Part shown: positions 48,217 through 61,904 of the stretch, one piece after another
Layout of the letters: each line of letters begins with the position of its first letter
How positions within the stretch are numbered: the first letter of the stretch is position 1
Origin: Parus major
Lineage: Eukaryota > Chordata > Aves > Passeriformes > Paridae
Length of the DNA stretch: 64,000 nucleotides
NCBI RefSeq assembly: GCF_001522545.3
Contig: NC_031783.1
Location: 3,904,532-3,968,531, forward strand
Reading direction: 5' to 3'
Notes under the pieces: model-generated
What the model saw: only the letters and a program-made list of their open reading frames with translations
What the model was told of the DNA's origin: nothing
Database searches by the model: none
Made by a program: the position numbers and the translations under genes

Positions 48217-51201
48217 CTGAGAAAAGCTCAGGTCACAAATGGGGAAAAATATTTTCAAATTGGTTATATCCTTGATAACTCCCAATGAAATGTAATGTAA
48301 TTTAAGGTTGGAATTAAAGTGTGTAAACTTTGTGGAATGATTTGGGGCTTTTTTTTTTTTTATGTTTTAAAGAACTCTTGCAAGTAACAGATGCTGCTCT
48401 TCCAAAATTCAAAATGCAAAGTGCCAAAAATGGATGGTACTCACCAATGTGAATTAGGAAGTGCTTTGTAATAATATATTGTTTCTCCCTCGTAGATTGC
48501 AACCTGGTTAAGAATAATGATTTTTATATTCAGTAATACATCTAGATCCACTTGTAATTCTAAAGTTACATGTAGTACTCCAGGAAAATAAATATTTCAT
48601 TACCAAGTGTCAGACTTATGGGCTAATTAACATTTCAGGAATGAAAGAAGTGGTGTCATTAGCTCTACTCACAGAACTATGAAGGGTGCTGTTCCTCACT
48701 GCTCCTGTGGAATTTCTGCAATGGAGCTGAACAGACAGAATTATTAAGAGTTCAGTGTTGAAGGAGAGGAGTCCAGTTTATGATGAGATTGCAGAACACA
48801 GAGGAACTTCCATGAAGCCACTTCAGGGCCCAAGGAGTCAGTAGTGAATATGTGGGAATTCTCTGAATGCCAACAGCATTTTTCAGTCCAATTAGCAAAA
48901 TAATACCTGATCTCTCTTAGGGACAAGGAGAAACCCTGGCAGTGTATGAGACTGAGATGCCTGAGTGTCAGCTTATATTAAATGCTTTATCTTTTGAGGA
49001 AAGGGCTTGCAACTAAAGCACCTGGGGTCTAACTCCAAAAGGGCAATACTCCCAAATTTAAATATTCAGTGCTTGTTTTTCAGTGTTCATCTGTTTTCTT
49101 ATTTGTTTGCTTGCAGACAACTAGGGTTGCAAGAATTGTCTAGGAAGGATTGAGGGGAAGACACGTGGGAGGAAAATGACACAAAATTCAGGGCTTGAAT
49201 TAGGCTCTCCAGTAGAAAGTTGGCTCTCCAAGTGCATAATAAAGTTCAAGGTAGAAATATTTTTGTTCTGCTGTCTCCTATGAGACAGGTGTAGAAGCCT
49301 TGTGACAATATAAAGCACAGTGTTGAACTGTTTAATGATTGATTTGGACAGTTAATATCCCACATGGTTGTTAGAGCAGAATTAGCTACAGCAGTGAAAT
49401 ACCCAGAGTAAAAATCCTCAGACTGTTGGGCTCTTCCCAGTGAACCCAGATGTGTGTTTTAGCCTGGAAAGGTTAAAAAGGGGAATTCTATCCTTTCAGC
49501 TGGAGATTTCTGTCACATTTAGAGTGTTGTGAAGATCTGACAATGGCATTTTCTTTCTGTCTTCCCAGCTGGGGTATGTTGCACATGGAAGACAGAGGAG
49601 AGAGAAAGTTACAGGACTCTCCCCTGGAGTTTTTGCATGAGGATGATTAGTTCTGTCCAGAGATCCACTGTGAGCAATTTTTAAGGGCCATTTTTGCATT
49701 TTAATAATTGCACAATTAGACCAGAGATATCTCAGTATGTAAAGTCATTTATAAAAGGTAGGGAGCTGGCATTGTGTAGTAACAGGTGTCAATGCAGACT
49801 TTTTATGTTTTTTTCCACTCAGAGCATTGTGGCTTCAGCTTTTACCACAAACTATCATTGGGATTATTTCAAGCAAGTAAAATATCAGACAGCTCTTCTC
49901 AGTTTGTTACAGAATAGTTTGTTTTCCATTGACAAAAAAAGAAAATAGAGAAAGCTTTCTTTGTGCTGATGTAAGCAATATTAGGGACAAGTATTGGATT
50001 ATTCTGGATACATCAGTTCTTCCAGGTCTGCCTAATGACAGGCATATTTCAGAAAGAAGTAGGTTTCAAATAGTATCTACAAGCTCAGAAATCCACTAGC
50101 TTTAAATATTTGAGACTGAAGGGAAAAGAATGATCAGGCTAAAAAAGGAGCACAAAATGAAACTTTATCTGAGCATTAAGTCTTTGTATTTGACTGCAAT
50201 AAAAACAGTACCTGAGATGGTTATCACTGGTCATTCTGCAGGGTTAAAATATTTGCAGCCTAACATTGCATTATGTAAAGTAATTTATTAATTTACGTGT
50301 ATTTCTATGTGATAACAGGTCAGTGAGGCATATTTCTCTGATCTGCTCTGCATAATAAATGTATGAAATATCTATTCCACAGTGTCTCTGGACTTCACAG
50401 TAGTCCCATTTTGAAATACTGTGACTAATCTAAAACTATACAGCTGAACAGAAAAAAAGAAAACCAACCCAGTCCCAAATATGAATAAATGATTTGCTAC
50501 TTAATATGTCAGTGTTTTTTGTCAGGTTGATAACATTAGGCTCAGCTGCATTCAATTCTAAACCCTGCAATATTTGAAGCCTGATATTGTGCCTCACAAA
50601 ATTTAATACATGGACCTCAGTAATAGAGGAAATCACTTTAGCACTTGGCAGTTTGTAATGCTGTATAAAATTGACTGCCCTGCAAACACAATAGCGATAA
50701 TAAAAATTGTGGTCAGTAGGGGGGTGTAATGCATTTTCCAGCTTCAGCAAAGGTCCAGAGGAGATTTATTGAGATTTTGCTGTTTGGGTGAGGATCAATA
50801 GAGCTTCGTTAATAATTTGTTGTAAGGGCACCCTTCAGGGATATGACATTTTACTTTAAAACTTTGATAATTTTGAAAGCATGCCTGGAGATAACAATGT
50901 CAAGTCCCTGGGTTTCGTGGGCATGGATTTTTGCATTCAGCTTTTGGGAGCATTTACTTTCCCAGCAATTACATTTGAAATCATTCAATATATGAAGCAG
51001 GCCAGTATTGATAACAAGATTCCACATGTTCTAAAGCAACTCTTAAGAAAGAATCCCAAACACCTTCTCAATCCTCCATTTTGTCTGTTGTTTTCTTTTG
51101 TGAGCAGAGAACATTTAAATGTCACTCTGTGATCTCTTAGTGGTACATCATTGTCATGAATGATCTGGAACACTCTTATTTTCATGACTGTAGAATTAGA
51201 A
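48217..51201. other. Unique AT-rich stretch
   Basis: A T run near 48350-48361 is the only low-complexity item. Open frames stay at or below about 104 codons and none is recognised. Confidence 0.5.

Positions 51202-51245
<44 letters not shown>
51202..51245 (+). repeat. (AAT)n microsatellite
   Basis: About 14 uninterrupted AAT units (44 bp), the longest pure trinucleotide repeat in the window. It is probably length-variable between individuals. Confidence 0.97.
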
Positions 51246-51246
<1 letters not shown>

Positions 51247-53045
51247 TGTATTATAACTGTTAGGTTGGCTTAGATATCTACTTCTTTTATATTTTCCTAA
51301 ACAAAACTTCACTTTCTGTGCTAAGCAAGCAAGCTTTCCTGCCAGTAACTTTTGATGGACACTGCTGTTTGTAAGGAAACACAAATTTGTCAGCACTTGC
51401 AGTTGGAACACAGGGACAGGGTACAGCAGAAGGATTTATTTCCAATGAGCATGCACAAAGTAAGATTTATGACTTTTGCAGCTCTGATGACGTTCCTTAC
51501 ACAGTTGCCGAGCTACAGCAAATTAAAGGATCCAGGAATTGTGAGGGGTGTGTTTTTGTAATGAGGGAAAAGAGACAGAAGCAATAAGAAGATAATTAAG
51601 GTAACAACTTGTGAAAAATTAAAGTGTTTCTGTCTTCATTTTTGAATCTCTGAGCATAAACTTTGTAGTTGTTAATTTAATTGCTGATGTTCTCTGTATC
51701 CCTGAAGAATATTAAGGATTAATCATCTGGTTCATTCCAACAAGAGATAAGGCCTAAGTGAATTGAAATTTTACCAATTTAACCCTCTCTCCCTCCTAAT
51801 ATGACATGATTAACATTCTTCAATTAACAACACATAATTATTCTAAAGGCCTCATTGCACTTACTCCATTTTTCAGTTTCAGATTGCCCTTTGCAGGTAT
51901 TTCAAAACTGAATAAAAGGCAGGCTGTATTTTGTTCTGTATTATCAGTCACTTAAGTTCAGCCAAATTTCAAGAATTGAAATTTTTAACTTTTGCTTCTT
52001 TTTCTCCTTTTTTTTCCCCTAATGATCTCTATGTTCATGTCCTGAAAATCAGCTCTGTTGAGCTGAACATTTTCTTTAAGGCCCCTCTTTAAGGACAGCC
52101 AAGTATTTCTTTTCCAACCTTTGCCAGTCTGAATAAATTTTCTTAATTCTTTGTGGCAGAATACTGATTTACAGTATTCTGTTGAATTGAGCCCTAGAAT
52201 GCAGAGCTTTTAATTTATTACTGCATAATGTATTGTTTAATTTTTTTCAATAAAAGATGATGACATTATTTACATTTTCAGGCAACATTCTGTAAAAGTG
52301 CTATACTTTTATGCAACCTGGTATTTACTGAAGTGCTTTCCAGCATCTTGTACTGGGCCAATAGTGCAGACTTGCCTTGTGTCCCGTGGATAATCAAAAT
52401 CAATTAATTTATGGTAAAATAGAACAAAACTAGATAGGAAGAAAATACATCTGTTTTCCTTCTGAAAGCAAGGAGGTAAGGGAAGCTTACTGATTTGCAG
52501 AGTTATAGTTTTAGATTTATAGATTTATAGCCCTAGACATGAAAATATTATTGTTTTCCTTTTAAAACTTTTAAAAGGAAAATTGTGTTGCTTTCTTACC
52601 TAGTGCTTAAAACATTCCAATTTTTTTTTTCCTCCTCTTTAAGGCCTGTGAACCTTTAAATACCAATTATTTTCCAATCAAATTTAATGGAGCAGATTCA
52701 TGGTAACCATGAATATTCCTGCTGTATTTGTCAGGGTTCTGTCCTATGAAAATCTGGGATATTTCATGTAGGGACATCCATTGTAAGACTGGACCTCTCC
52801 AGCTGTCAGTGCATCCCCAGGATCAGCCTGAAGTGACAGGGCTTCCTCCTACACATCAAACAGAACTGCAGCAGGGAAGAAATTAATCACATTCATGTTC
52901 TTTCATGCATTAAAGTTGCAGGGCTTTATTGAAAACCACTAAAATCAACTGTGATATACAGGGCTACAGAAAGGGGAGAAATTTAACTTGCTAGAAAATA
53001 CAATCAAGGGTGATTGAGATATTGATACGTGGTCAGGGAGACAGT
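51246..53045. other. Featureless AT-rich stretch
   Basis: No gene, transposon family or unusual structure was recognised. Short T runs are the only low-complexity sequence. Confidence 0.5.
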
Positions 53046-53115
53046 TGTGTGTGTGTGCACATATGTATATGTTTATATAAATATATATATTAATTTATAT
53101 ATATATATAAATAAC

Positions 53116-53158
<43 letters not shown>
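53046..53158 (+). repeat. (TG)n then long (TA)n composite microsatellite
   Basis: A (TG)6 run at 53046-53057 passes through mixed ATAT/TTAT sequence into an almost pure (AT)n core at about 53122-53157 (18 units). Such self-complementary tracts form cruciforms and are prone to length change and sequencing error. The TA-only open frames across it are not genes. Confidence 0.95.
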
Positions 53159-53162
<4 letters not shown>

Positions 53163-55492
53163 TAATGTAAAAGACATCCAGGTTTTTCTCCTTCTGAAAC
53201 AAACAAGACAGCATCTTGTAACAAGGAGACTGACATCATTAGGGAACTGAAACTTCCTCTCTTTCTATGGGTCAGAAAAATTCCTTCCCAACAATTAAAC
53301 ACAGTCGTTATTTTTGTTATTTCCAGAAGTTTGTGTTCACTTGATGATCACGACAGGCAGGGAGAGGATGCTCACAGAGAGCAATGGTCCTCCTCACTCC
53401 TGCATTTTTAAAAATGTGTCAGGGCTGAGTTATTTGAAATTTTGCTCAAGAGGAAAAATACTACCAGTGGAATAATCAGCAAGTGAAATGATTTCAACTC
53501 CAGGCACTACCTGTCTTTGCAAATTTCTGCCCTGGGTCCATCCTTCCAGCAGGCAGGCAGGAGTCTCAGAATATTAATGCTGAATGTAGGGAGTGCCTTG
53601 GCCAGTGCTGCTGGTGCCCTGTGCATGGAGCTGTGCTCTCTGAGGTCAGGAGTGCTCAGGAGAGGGGTGAGCAGCACAGCCTGAGCACTGCCAGCAACCC
53701 AGGGAGCACCTTCACCCAGCATGGCAATTAACCCCTGCACAGCCAGCACCTCCTTCCCCTTCCTGCTCCCTCTGCAGTGAGGACAAACAGGAGAAAAGTG
53801 GTTTTTTCCCTGTAGTTTTCACCTGTGTTCTGCACTGGTCACTGTTTTGGGGCTCAGCACCTGTTTCCCCCCTGTTTAGAAGCACTGATGAGCACCACCT
53901 CCTAAATGAGCACGGGGCCAGGGCCAGTAAATCCCCTCCAGATGTTTCAAAACCTTTTTCAGAATCTTTCCTTCAGTTTAACCAAACCTGCTTTTTTTTG
54001 AATTAGCACAGAAATTTCTTTTCTCAATGAAAGTGAAAATAATTATTTTGTTTAATCAAAGAGTGGCAATCAGAGATGTTTCACTCATTTTGACAGCTGT
54101 GTGCTGAATGTGACCCTAGCCAAGGCAGTGATAACTGTATTTAAAAATCAGCCAATATTGCAGAGGTAACTAGGATGAAAGAGAGATCCTTATTTAAAAT
54201 AAATTAATGTGAAGAATGAAGCGTGAATTAGGAACTTCCATCATTGTTCTGCAACAGAAGGCACGTGAGCACTGGTGATATACACAGGGAGAAACAACTT
54301 CAGAGGAGAACAGCTTCTGATTTTTTTGTGTGTTTTTGTTTATTTGTTCCATAGTTGGGTATAGTTCCAGATTTATCAAAGAAAAGCCATAGGAAGACCA
54401 CTAAATCACAGACTTAATTGCAGCTCCTTCCTCTGTCAGCTTTTGGGGAGCCAGGAGCTCTGTGGTGCGAGCAATGCTGAATGTACTCATTAGCAAGACA
54501 GCTGAGGGGAGCATCCCAGGGGGTTCTTTCTGTCCTGCAGCCCCCACCAAGACCTACAGCCAAGGTCCTATGGCATCCTTAGGTATTTTAGACTTTATTT
54601 TACCTCTCCCAACAGGACCCAGCCTTTCCTGTTCACCCCCGTGCTGCGTTCCTCTAATGCATGACAGCGGCTGCTTTGCTCTGCAAGGACTGCTGAAAAT
54701 TTTTATCATAGAAAAGCAGCCTCTGAGGTTTGTTTTAATTTATTCTGAGAAACTCTACAGAGAAATCTACTAGTTGGTGAAAAAAACCCCAGTAATTGTA
54801 TGCTCTGTAATGTATTGTGTGCTGGAGGAGAAGAGTGAAAAATCCTGTACTGTTCAACTGTTTGGCTACTTGAAAAAATATGAGGAAAGGGAAAACAAGG
54901 TAGACAACTGAATCTGTAATTCCTTGAGGTAAAAGACTCCCATATTGTTCTTTTGTACTTTTGTCAGCAAACATCCTCAGATGTAGTCACTTTATTTCTG
55001 CTGAAACAACTTCTGCAGTGCCAAAAAGTTGAATTAGGCTGCTGGACATTGGTAACCTTATTTGTGGGGTTAAAAATAAGCACAAGACTGGAATATTCAG
55101 CTGAGTGACAGCTTGTCAAACCCTTAACAATTCAGGTTTTCCTCAGCCACTGCCCTGTCCAGCTGCACTGTAGAGGGAATATCCAAGTGCCCGTGGAACA
55201 GGATGCAGGATCCTCACCTCAGCTCTAAATCCTGCCCAGCCCCTGCAGAGCTGTTTCTAATGGAATTCCAGGACAAATGTAAGGGACTTGTGTGATAAGT
55301 TTGGTACTAGGACTATTTACTGCTGAGGTTTAGAATATACTGAAAAAAGGAGCTGTGTTTGGCTCAAATTCATGTTTGATCTGGATGGGGAAGTCTTTTT
55401 GTGGGTTTTGTGTTGGCACCTACCCAAGTGACAGGGCATGCTCAAGCAGTTAATCCAGGAGAGTGCAGGGAATTTATCTGTGTCTTTCACAG
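53159..55492. other. Unique stretch with one GC-richer patch
   Basis: The patch at about 53500-53780 is GC-richer and holds an 80-codon minus-strand frame (53507-53749) with no recognised family. Nothing else stands out. Confidence 0.5.
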
Positions 55493-55575
55493 TTTCTCTG
55501 GGTTTACCTTCATTTGTTGCCTTATTTAGTTGTTTATCAGTACAACACTCTTGCTTTGGAACACCAGTTCTCCAG
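55493..55575 (+). ncRNA. Candidate 83-bp exon (coding or lncRNA) defined only by splice signals
   Basis: The upstream sequence ttatctgtgtctttcacag is a good acceptor. The downstream CTCCAG|GTAAGTCC is a consensus donor. The 83 bases between (phase-changing, since 83 = 27x3+2) stay open in at least two frames, one of which belongs to a 71-codon open frame (55438-55653). No protein family is recognised, so I list it as a possible non-coding exon. Consensus splice pairs like this also arise by chance as pseudoexons in large introns. Confidence 0.2.
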
Positions 55576-57419
55576 GTAAGTCCTGAAACCCATATTTGCT
55601 GCACTCAATTACAGCCAATTAAGGATGCACTTAAATTTTCATGTGTGCAGTGACTCTGATTCCCTCTATGCAGACAGACCCCTACAGACCTGAAACACTT
55701 TCTGCAGCAGGACTGCAAAGGCAGTATAATTCCAAGTGAGATAAATGCAATGTTAAACATCTGACATACAGAATTTAAGTAAATCCCAGGTTTACTTCTT
55801 TTTTTGTGAGCTGTGACCCATCCATGTGCTCCTAAATTTTGAAGGTTTGGTATTGGTTCAGTGGTAAATTATGAATTAAAGGTGTTTTTTCTTTTTTTTG
55901 TTGCTGGCAAGACACACTGCATATGATACCTTGCTGCTGGTAGATTTACACCTTCATATCCAAACAAAAAAGCAACTGAAAACAGCTACAAACTCTGACT
56001 GACTGACTCCACAGGTGAAGTGGTAAGAACTCACTTGTATGCTGTGGCCTGTCAGAAGCCTGTGGTAAGCAGACTGGAAAATGTGGCATTCCCTCTCTAA
56101 CATCTTTCTCTAAGGATGATTTCCTATGCAACCTAGGAAAAAAAAAACAAAACAAACAGGAAATATTTTTTTTTAATTGAAATAATTCAAGTTTTATTTG
56201 AATGAACAAATAATCCAGAGAGAGTATGGTAATTAGGATGCAGGTGTCTTTTAAAAAAGTCCAAATTATAAAGGTTTGATGTTACTTTCTTAAGTGTCAC
56301 TGGGTAATTTATCCATTAATATTTCTCTCACTACCAAATGTCCAGGAGAAAGCAGGGTATTTTCAAATAGTTGTTTCTAGCAGCATGGTTCAAAATCCAT
56401 CTGATAAACATGGACAACAAGTTCATGATGCATTATTTAAGCAGCTGTGATTGAAACAGCTCAGTGCAGGTAAAAGCATCACAGGAAAGTCACATTTTAC
56501 TGTTGCCTTATTTCTCATTCTCCAAACTTTCCAAGCTTTAGACAAATCTGGAGAGAGAATTTGGATTTGATGGAACACAGTACAATTGCTCGTGTGTTAT
56601 GTCCCTGTGTTTGGCAGTGCATGACTGAAGAGCGTTTATCACATTTGACTTGCAGACAGACCAGATGAAGAAACTTGAGCTCAGGGAATTGCTGCCTATT
56701 TCTGGCACACCTTGCTATACACAGAGAGTTCACATCCAAAGGGGAAACACTGGGGTATCTTTTAGGGTCATCAATCTCTGATGCTGGTCTGGAAGGGTTT
56801 GTGCAAAGCAGAATTGCAGCTTTATGTCAAACATTAAAAGTACAAGGCATCTAACACAGATTCCACATCCTGCTGCATCACCCTCCTTAATCAGCTTGAA
56901 ACAATCTGCCTTCCAGAAACTTAAGGGCAAAGAGGGAGAGAAACTGATTTGGTCCCAAAAGAGGAGTCATTAACCTTGAGCACTGAGTCACTGAATTTGT
57001 GGTGAGCAATGCTGCCTCATCTCCTCTAATCTAGCAGATTCTGTCTTGGCACTCTCTGGTGGTGATTTCCCCAAACACCAATGAAGCCATGGAGAATAGC
57101 ATTGAATAAAAAAATCTCCAAAAAACAGCAACAAAAAAAAGGAAAAAGTAGAAGAATAAAGGAATCAAATCTTGCACTGCTGATATGCACAGCTTTTACA
57201 TCTCACACTAGGTCATTTTAAGACACACCACAATATCTGACCCACTAGTGATGAATTAGGAATAGATTCAAGGATCAAGTTCATGGTTCTGAAATGCATT
57301 AAGTGTTTATTCCAGCTGTGCTGGAGAGTGCTAATAAATATATAAAAGAGCCACTATTGTGGGAAAATAATTAGAACAGAAAGCAGTTTGTTTCACAAGA
57401 AAAACATGCACACTGAAAT
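55576..57419. other. Unique AT-rich stretch
   Basis: Only short A and T runs (for example near 56140-56175). No gene or repeat family was recognised. Confidence 0.5.
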
Positions 57420-57439
57420 AAATATATATATATATATAC
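57420..57439 (+). repeat. (TA)n microsatellite
   Basis: About nine TA units, much shorter than the tract at 53046-53158. Confidence 0.9.
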
Positions 57440-57936
57440 ACTAGGTGGTATGGATTTCTAAACATATGTGGGGTCTTTATTTCTGGATGATTTCTGAGAA
57501 TGCAGAGTGTGGTCTCTAGCTCAAGGCTGCACAGGAGGGAAGAACAACACAGAATCTTTCCAGTGAAAGTCACCAGTCCCCAAAAATAAAATGCATATTA
57601 AAAAGTTTAATACTACAGGTATCTTTTGTTCAAGTCAAAATATCTTGGCCTTTTAGACAGCAGAGAAATCTCTGTGTGTTGTCATTTAGTTCATAGTTCA
57701 AAATGCAAACTGTGCTTCTGCTTTAACTGCAGAAGGTGTCATTCTGGCAAACTGTGTGTGCATTAGGTCATGCAATGACACAGCTTGTTTAGACCTGGCT
57801 GCAACCAGAGGAATTCAGACCACGTCCTTGCATTCAGCATTATTATAGCTGATTATTCACTGAATATTCAGAGGCTCCGGTGTCATTAAGAGCATATAAC
57901 CAAAATGACATGGGCAGTATTATCCTCATCAGTGCA

Positions 57937-57984
57937 GGTTAATGAAAGGAAACTCATCTGGGTTAATGAAAGGAAACTCATCTG
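57937..57984 (+). repeat. Perfect 24-bp tandem duplication
   Basis: The 24 bases starting ggttaatgaaaggaaactca at 57937-57960 are repeated without a mismatch at 57961-57984. Two identical copies in otherwise unique sequence point to a recent slippage or duplication, or to an assembly artefact. The unit contains a TTAAT homeodomain-type core, so if the locus is regulatory a predicted site has been doubled. Confidence 0.97.
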
Positions 57985-60900
57985 ATCATCTTTTCGGGAG
58001 TCTCACCCATTGCAAAGCTTTTCCTCATGCATATGTGCAGTGTGACAGGCAGCTCTGGGGGCTCGGGGAATGGGAAGCAGGACCATATGCTTAGTCATTA
58101 AATACATTCCTAGGACAAACCCAATCACTGGAAACATGTGTAGTACAAGATACCATTTCAATTTGAAAATGAATTTAGGGTAAATAGAAGGTTGTATGCC
58201 ATGCACAGTGTGATAATGTGGTGCTGCTACGGAATCAAAAGGAGTTTTATGCAAAAAATGCTGGATTCAGAGTACTTGTACACTGCATTTTTGTTAGGGG
58301 TGGTAAAGAGCTGAATGTGAATGAGCACAAGAAGCAGGGAGCTGCAGCACCTGTGCCAGACTGAGAGCAGGTGGCAGCTGATGGAAACTGGATCAAAAGA
58401 ATTCTGCATCTTGCCATCAATGTCATGCACCTGATCTGGAGTAAGAACACAAACTTACTATTTATGCTTCTCCATTAAGGATGTGTCTCTTTAGAAACAC
58501 CTTTTTTACCTGGAAGAAAATGCTGTGGGGATAAACCCTTTGCCCTATACTGTATTAAACTTTAAATCCTCTTTTTGTTCTTTTAATACATATATTTTAA
58601 GCACAGAGGATATATTTTTGTTCTCTGAAAGGAAGACTCATCTAGAAGTTCCCCCAACATCTTGGTCTCAGTGAAATACCACTGGAAGAAGTTAAATTTA
58701 ATCTGTATTTTAAGTGAAATTCATCAGCATTTCAGCACAATAGGTTATATATCCTGTTAGGGGTAGACTTTTTTTATCCCATTATTCAAGCCAACACTGT
58801 TCACAGGGACTTTTTATTTTCAAAGCTTTCATGAAATTTAAGTAGGGAACAACACCTTTCTTTCTCTCTCTGTGGCTGAAAGTGACATAACAGTGACTCA
58901 TGTTTTATGTCATGTTTTCACTTACAGAGCAACTACATGAATTTAAAATTTGATATTAATGAATAATATAACTTAATAGAGATGTCTAAATTATTTCATG
59001 AAAAACATTGACAAAGCTGGATTTTTATTATCTGTATGTTGAATAATGATGCTTATTTAGTGTTGCATGTAATGATACACATTAATTTTTCTTTTAGTTA
59101 GTGCCTATAGGCTTAGGAATTCAAAGGGTTTTCTTAAAAAAAAAAAAAAGAAGTAAAATCCCAGTTCTCTCAGGGTTTGGCAGGCAAACAATGAGATAAA
59201 ACAATGCCTTAAGATTACCCAACATTTTTTCTGTTTGTTTGTATGTTTTTAATTCCCTTTGGTTTGTATTCTGAAATTTCCTATAATGTTTTTTTTCCCC
59301 TCTGCAAAACAATTGTAAGGATTTGGTCAGTCTCAAGCATCTGTTTGAATATTTCCTGGTGGCAAGGTCCAAACTTGGCTGAGCAGTTTTGGCTGGTGAT
59401 GGACAATGATGGGACGTTGGAAAATGTCCCTGAGGTTTGGTACCTGTGACAACCCTGCCCTGCAGATTTGGGGTTCTCTTGCATACACAGAAATTGTTAT
59501 AAGACTGTATCACTTCTTATATAATAGTTGACAGTACTGTGCTCAAAAGGCACTGCAATTTCCTGTTCCTCCCAGAGCCAGTGTCCTACAACACCCAAGG
59601 ACTTGTACACTCTGCTAAATTTTTTAACGTCCTTTTTCTCAAACAGATGCTGCCATTATTCTGTGTGATAAAACAGCTTTAAAAAGCAAAACATATAAAC
59701 TGTTTTGGGTTTTTTCCTGGAATTATGTATAAATTTTATTTTATGAAGACTTGGAATAAGCCATGAGCTGTTGACAGTGTTGTTCCCTGAGCACAGCTGG
59801 AAGGAGAGGAGGAACGAGCCGTGTTGGTGTTTAACTGCTGCCAATATGAGTTCATAGATCATTGTCTTGGTTTCCCAACACCAAAGCCACGCTGCTGCTT
59901 TGTCATGTACCTATTGCCTGGGAAGAAAGGAGATGACTTTTTAAGTAGGTTAATAGGTCCCACGGTTTCCAGAGCTGAGTTTGTTTGGATTTGGGGGCTG
60001 ATCTTCCAAAGGCTTGCTCCAGCAGGCAGACAGGCTGTCCCAGTGGCACTGACATTTGCTAGAACCTCTGTGTGTGTATCTTACAACTGTAGTGCTCTGC
60101 CCACCAGAGAGCTCAGCACTGCCAAAAGAGCACTCTAGGTTTGATTGGAAGGCTTGGGTTATTACAGATTTGCCTGGCTGAAGGTAAAAATCTAATGAGA
60201 AGCAGAGAGGGTGGTGTACATGTGTGTAGAAAAAGGATATCTGAGATATTTGCTGCTTTATCTGGGAAAACCCTTTTTGCCTTCAGAGGCCACGTGAAAG
60301 CTGAGCTTATGTTTATATGGCCAGACTGTGTGATCTCATTCTTTCACGATGAAGGATAGTAGGTTTTAGTCTAAATTGTATAGATTATGCTCAATTCTTA
60401 GGTAAACACACACAAAATGTGTGCTAAGCTTTTTTAAAAAAATAGGGGAAAATGCTTTGCACTTCATTTTTACACTTGCTGGGTAGGCAGGGAATGTGTG
60501 AAAAATTTATACTTAGACATAGGTGTGTGAGCATCCAGATTTATCATTGCTTGCAGGTGTTTTCTTATGTTGCTACTCAATATCTTTATCTGATGCATTG
60601 GTGTTGGATCATTGTAGTGACTGAATCATTTATTTTGTGTACAAAAAGCTCAGTCAAGTTATTAGTGCTGGACATTGCAAAATATTTGGGAGAGAAACCC
60701 AGTTTGTGTGTTCAAATTGCAAATTTTTCCTTTTGACTGAAGTTTTGATATGGTGGAATTCATTAATGTTTTCCAAAAATGAAATGCCAATATTAAGGTA
60801 CAAAAAGCTTTATTTTGAAAACTTGGAATTTCTTATGTTTCAGTAGTGTTGTTATGAGGTTTTATTACCCTTTTATACTCTGATTTGTTTTAGAACCTTG

Positions 60901-61112
60901 GCTGCATCCACATTAAATTCCTTTAAAATAGAATTAAACCTTCACTTTTTTCTTTTAGAATGTTTTAGGGTAGTGTTTGGACTAGAGAAATTAGTTCAGA
61001 AGTTGCTAAGAACCAATGTCAAAATTGATTCTGCTACATTCTGGATTTAAGATAATGCCCTTGTAAGATTTTTTTAACTTTTAGTCAGCCCTGAAGTAGT
61101 CAGGCAGTTAAA
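57985..61112. other. Unique AT-rich stretch
   Basis: No gene or transposon family is recognised. A run of 13 A lies near 59137-59149. The longest frames (130 codons on the minus strand at 59121-59513, 105 on the plus strand at 59821-60138) show no known domain. Confidence 0.5.
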
Positions 61113-61160
61113 GTAGATGATCATTGTAGGTTCCTTCCCACTGAACTATTCTGCTCTGTT
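61113..61160 (+). mobile_element. CR1 LINE 3' tail fragment
   Basis: About 50 bp match the CR1 terminus: 'gatgatcattgtaggttcct', then 'cccactgaactattctgctc'. It resembles the copy at 14336-14384 more than the one at position 1, suggesting the same or a related CR1 subfamily. It is truncated to the tail only. Confidence 0.82.
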
Positions 61161-61464
61161 CCCTGCCAGATGTTCTGTTTTGTTTATTTTTACTGTTATT
61201 GGAGAGGAACAAGAGTGCTGGGCAAGCTGAGCAACAGAGCAGTCAGCAGCAACTCAAACATTTGACTGGAGAAAAATATGTTTGCACCAATGGTTCTGCT
61301 GCTGCTTGTTGCAGTTTATCCCTTTAACAAACTGGGGATGTTCCTCTGAGCAGAGATACTTTGAGTTTCTAAAATAAAACCACACACCTCTCCCTTGCTG
61401 GCCAAACAAAGAAAGCCAGCATAAATTAAAAAAAATAATGAGGTTTTTATTTTCTGAAAACAAA

Positions 61465-61570
61465 GAAAGGTTTTTGTTTTTTGTGGGGTTTTTTGTTTGT
61501 TTTTTGTTTTGAGTTTGTTTTGTTTTGGTGTTTGTTTGTTGTTTTGTTTGGTTTTTGGGGTTTTTTTTTA
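61465..61570 (+). repeat. T/G-rich low-complexity tract, (TTTG)n/(TTTTG)n-like
   Basis: About 100 bp consist almost only of T and G, with repeated GTTTT and GTTTG motifs and two GGGG runs. The complementary strand gives the poly-K/T/N/Q text seen in a 122-codon minus-strand frame (61254-61622), which is therefore not a gene. Confidence 0.9.
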
Positions 61571-61904
61571 ACTGTTCCATAAAGAAGAGTGTCAAGATTG
61601 ATTCCAAAATAAACCAAATCAATGAGTTAAGAATACAGAATTTGTGTACAAGGGGGTTTGAGCCTTAAGGAAGTGTAAAACCTCCTCTGTCCATTTGTTA
61701 AGGATCTGTGACAACAACAGGACTGTCACATGTTTCCAACTCTCTCCCTGTTCCATCCCTATCAGCAGCATATTCAGAAAGCTCTGAAGCTGGTTTAGAT
61801 CTAAGCCTCCAGATTTCTTGTCAGGCTGTCTGGAAAGCAGCAGAGGTTGAGGGAGCATTTAAAATAATCCATCTCTGGCTGACAGGTGAATAAAGAAGAG
61901 ATTG

